Shown: positions 6,698-7,863 of the stretch, piece after piece
Position numbering within the stretch: the stretch's first letter is position 1
Layout of the letters: every line of letters begins with the position of its first letter
NCBI GenBank assembly: GCA_903970355.1
Contig: CAJCIF010000151.1
Location: 1 to 7,863 of the forward strand
From: Actinomycetota bacterium
GTDB taxonomy: Bacteria; Cyanobacteriota; Vampirovibrionia; Obscuribacterales; Obscuribacteraceae
Direction: 5' to 3'
DNA length: 7,863 nt
Program-made: the position numbers and the translations under genes
The notes under the pieces: generated by a model
Databases searched by the model: none
The model's input: only the letters and a program-made list of their open reading frames with translations
Told to the model about the DNA's origin: nothing

Positions 6698-7762
6698 ATG
6701 ACTGGGATTTTTGGACGATGGCGCGGAATATTTCTTGCGGCTGTGGTTGCTTGGTCTCAACTTGTATTTAGTGACGTTATTGCCTTTGCTTCGCCATCCA
6801 GTATCGTTGTTGGCAGTCAAAATGCTTTCAGCCCCGGAAGTTCGAAAGCGGGTACCATTCAACAAAATTTGGACAACGCCCTTGTTGCCTGCAGAACTCC
6901 CGGACCAGAGTCAGTTGCGGTGGTTAGGGTTAAAGGCGAACCTGTAATTACGGTTGGTGGTTTCTATGTTTGCGAGGTTGACAATGCAACAGCTCGTGCG
7001 CACAAATCGACTGCAAATGCACTCGCTCAAAGTTGGTCAAACAGTCTCAGGCTAGCCCTCAAGAACAAAGTAAACCTCAATGCCTATATGGCTCATTTGA
7101 CGGGGCACACTGTCGCCAATCCTGGCACATCCTCAAGTGCGGTCGGCAACTATCGATACTACAAAAGAGGCAACCTCGTTTACATGCCTACCGGCATGAG
7201 TTTTCCGGTCGCCCTTACAACACAGCTTTCCAGTCAAAATGCCCGTCCTGGCGATCTCGTTGAAGGCAGGATAACTCAAGACATCATGTTCGGCGACTCT
7301 TCCATCCCGCAAAATTCGGTAGTCACCGGTCAAATAACATCAGCTTCCGCGGGCAGCAAAATGGCGCATGCTGGTGAATTGGCCATAAAGTTTAATCGTC
7401 TCACAACGCCTTCGGGAGTCGAGACACCAATCGTTGCTCATATTGTCGGAGGACTATCGAAGGAAGGGCCACCGTCAAAAGATGGAGAGCTTTTCAAAGG
7501 CTCCACTTTAAGTTCCAGGGTGAAGAGGGTGGCCCTGGACGGCGCCATTGGTGCCGGTGCGGGGGCTCTGGCTGGCACCGCCATCGGTGCAATTGCTTCT
7601 CACGGATATGGTACTGGTCGGGGTGCATTGGCCGGTATGACAATTGGTGGAGCATTGGGTGTTGCAGGTAGTTTGTTTTTAAGAAGAGGAGCCGACGTGC
7701 ACGCTGATCCAGGCAGTATTCTTAAACTCCAGTTAGATGCACCGGCTAAAATTGCCGGCTAA
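6698..7762 (+). CDS. Exported protein of unrecognised family with TrbI/VirB10-like beta segment and glycine-zipper segment
   Basis: This 354-aa protein starts at ATG 6698, preceded by GAGG at 7-nt spacing. A signal peptide is clear: Arg7 and Arg9, a hydrophobic core (10-24), and a probable cut after AFA (29-31). The mature part begins with a region (about 55-121) containing VAVVRVKGEPVITVGGFYVC and the only two cysteines of the protein, Cys65 and Cys92, which could form a disulfide. Residues about 160-252 (SSQNARPGDLVEGRI, then SIPQNSVVTGQI) resemble the beta-rich pattern seen in TrbI/VirB10-type and related envelope proteins: a statement about releasing at low level, then 'IPxxSxVxGxI'. Residues 282-327 are a glycine-zipper stretch (GAIGAGAGALAG, GMTIGGALGVAG) often found in envelope or membrane-associated proteins. 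A final RRGADVHADPGSILKLQLD (330-348) resumes the beta pattern. No catalytic motif is visible. It follows the exported flavoprotein in the same direction. Function is unknown, and I infer only a periplasmic or outer-membrane location. Confidence 0.88.
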   Translation: MTGIFGRWRGIFLAAVVAWSQLVFSDVIAFASPSSIVVGSQNAFSPGSSKAGTIQQNLDNALVACRTPGPESVAVVRVKGEPVITVGGFYVCEVDNATARAHKSTANALAQSWSNSLRLALKNKVNLNAYMAHLTGHTVANPGTSSSAVGNYRYYKRGNLVYMPTGMSFPVALTTQLSSQNARPGDLVEGRITQDIMFGDSSIPQNSVVTGQITSASAGSKMAHAGELAIKFNRLTTPSGVETPIVAHIVGGLSKEGPPSKDGELFKGSTLSSRVKRVALDGAIGAGAGALAGTAIGAIASHGYGTGRGALAGMTIGGALGVAGSLFLRRGADVHADPGSILKLQLDAPAKIAG

Positions 7763-7771
7763 TCCAGTAAA

Positions 7772-7863
7772 ATGTTTGGGCTCGATAGAAGGCTGGATGT
7801 CATGCAGAAATCAACTAAGGAGAAGGCTTTGGGTTCTTGGAGCGCAAATAATTTTGGCAATGA
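7772..7863 (+). CDS. Probable start of a further plus-strand gene, cut by window edge; frame and start uncertain
   Basis: Two frames are open to the right edge. Frame A begins at ATG 7772, with alternative starts ATG 7802 (AGAAGG 9 nt upstream) and TTG 7829 (AAGGAG 7 nt upstream); from 7802 it reads MQKSTKEKALGSWSANNFGN. Frame B begins at ATG 7797 and reads MSCRNQLRRRLWVLGAQIIL and on; it looks like the basic and hydrophobic parts of a signal peptide, in keeping with the exported neighbours, but its AGAAGG is only 4 nt away and it uses a run of AGG/AGA codons. Ribosome-site spacing favours frame A, protein character favours frame B. Only 20-30 residues are visible, so no product can be named. 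Confidence 0.35.
   Translation, partial: MFGLDRRLDVMQKSTKEKALGSWSANNFGN

Noticed and set aside
6672..6701. Mini reading frame MGVKGEALI whose TGA overlaps the ATG of the 354-aa gene
   Set aside because: It has no Shine-Dalgarno and only nine codons; the overlap is most simply chance, and the downstream gene has its own GAGG.
7742..7758. Inverted repeat CCGGC-TAAAATT-GCCGG at the end of the 354-aa gene as a terminator
   Set aside because: The stem is only 5 bp, lies inside the coding sequence and is not followed by a T-tract.
1..7863. Mobile element, CRISPR array, toxin-antitoxin or defence system
   Set aside because: I found no transposase, integrase, repeat array, small paired genes or nuclease motifs; all long frames are metabolic or envelope proteins.

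Overview
The window holds six well-supported protein genes in two divergent blocks, a partial gene at each edge (the right-hand one ambiguous), and a 165-bp regulatory gap. A Kdo-8-phosphate-phosphatase-like gene (kdsC type) and several exported proteins suggest a bacterium with a Gram-negative-type envelope. Base composition looks mid-range (roughly mid-40s % G+C by eye, not counted). The lineage cannot be fixed from this sequence. A non-photosynthetic cyanobacterial relative (Vampirovibrionia/Obscuribacterales) is a low-confidence guess from the mix of an SLH-like tail, NDH-2 and soluble formate dehydrogenase. I saw no tRNA, rRNA, CRISPR array or insertion sequence.

Left block (minus strand, read from 4449 down to 1): NAD-dependent formate dehydrogenase (fdh), type II NADH:quinone oxidoreductase (ndh), an AlkK-like fatty acyl-CoA synthetase, and the N-terminal half of a KdsC-like HAD phosphatase cut by the window edge. 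Gaps of 6, 2 and 32 bp and coupled-looking starts indicate one operon. The first two products form a short electron path: formate is oxidised to CO2 with formation of NADH, and NDH-2 reoxidises NADH with quinone without pumping protons. The acyl-CoA synthetase activates fatty acids, whose beta-oxidation would also yield NADH. The KdsC-like gene belongs to envelope sugar synthesis and has no evident link to the rest.

Centre (4450-4614): a divergent intergenic region with a good sigma-70-type promoter for the fdh operon (perfect TTGACA -35), a 7-bp inverted repeat, a smaller TATCA/TGATA inverted repeat, and a possible extended -10 for the plus-strand gene.

Right block (plus strand): a 662-aa exported FAD-dependent oxidoreductase of the FAD_oxidored (PF12831) type with an SLH-like C-terminal segment. 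It is followed by a 354-aa exported protein of unrecognised family, with a VirB10/TrbI-like beta segment and a glycine-zipper segment, and then by the start of another reading frame at the edge.

Nothing here is an obvious new defence or mobile system. The points most worth a second look are the formate-to-quinone gene pair (including an in-frame stop between the two genes), the exported flavoprotein with an SLH-like tail and an odd 5' end, and the unrecognised 354-aa envelope protein.
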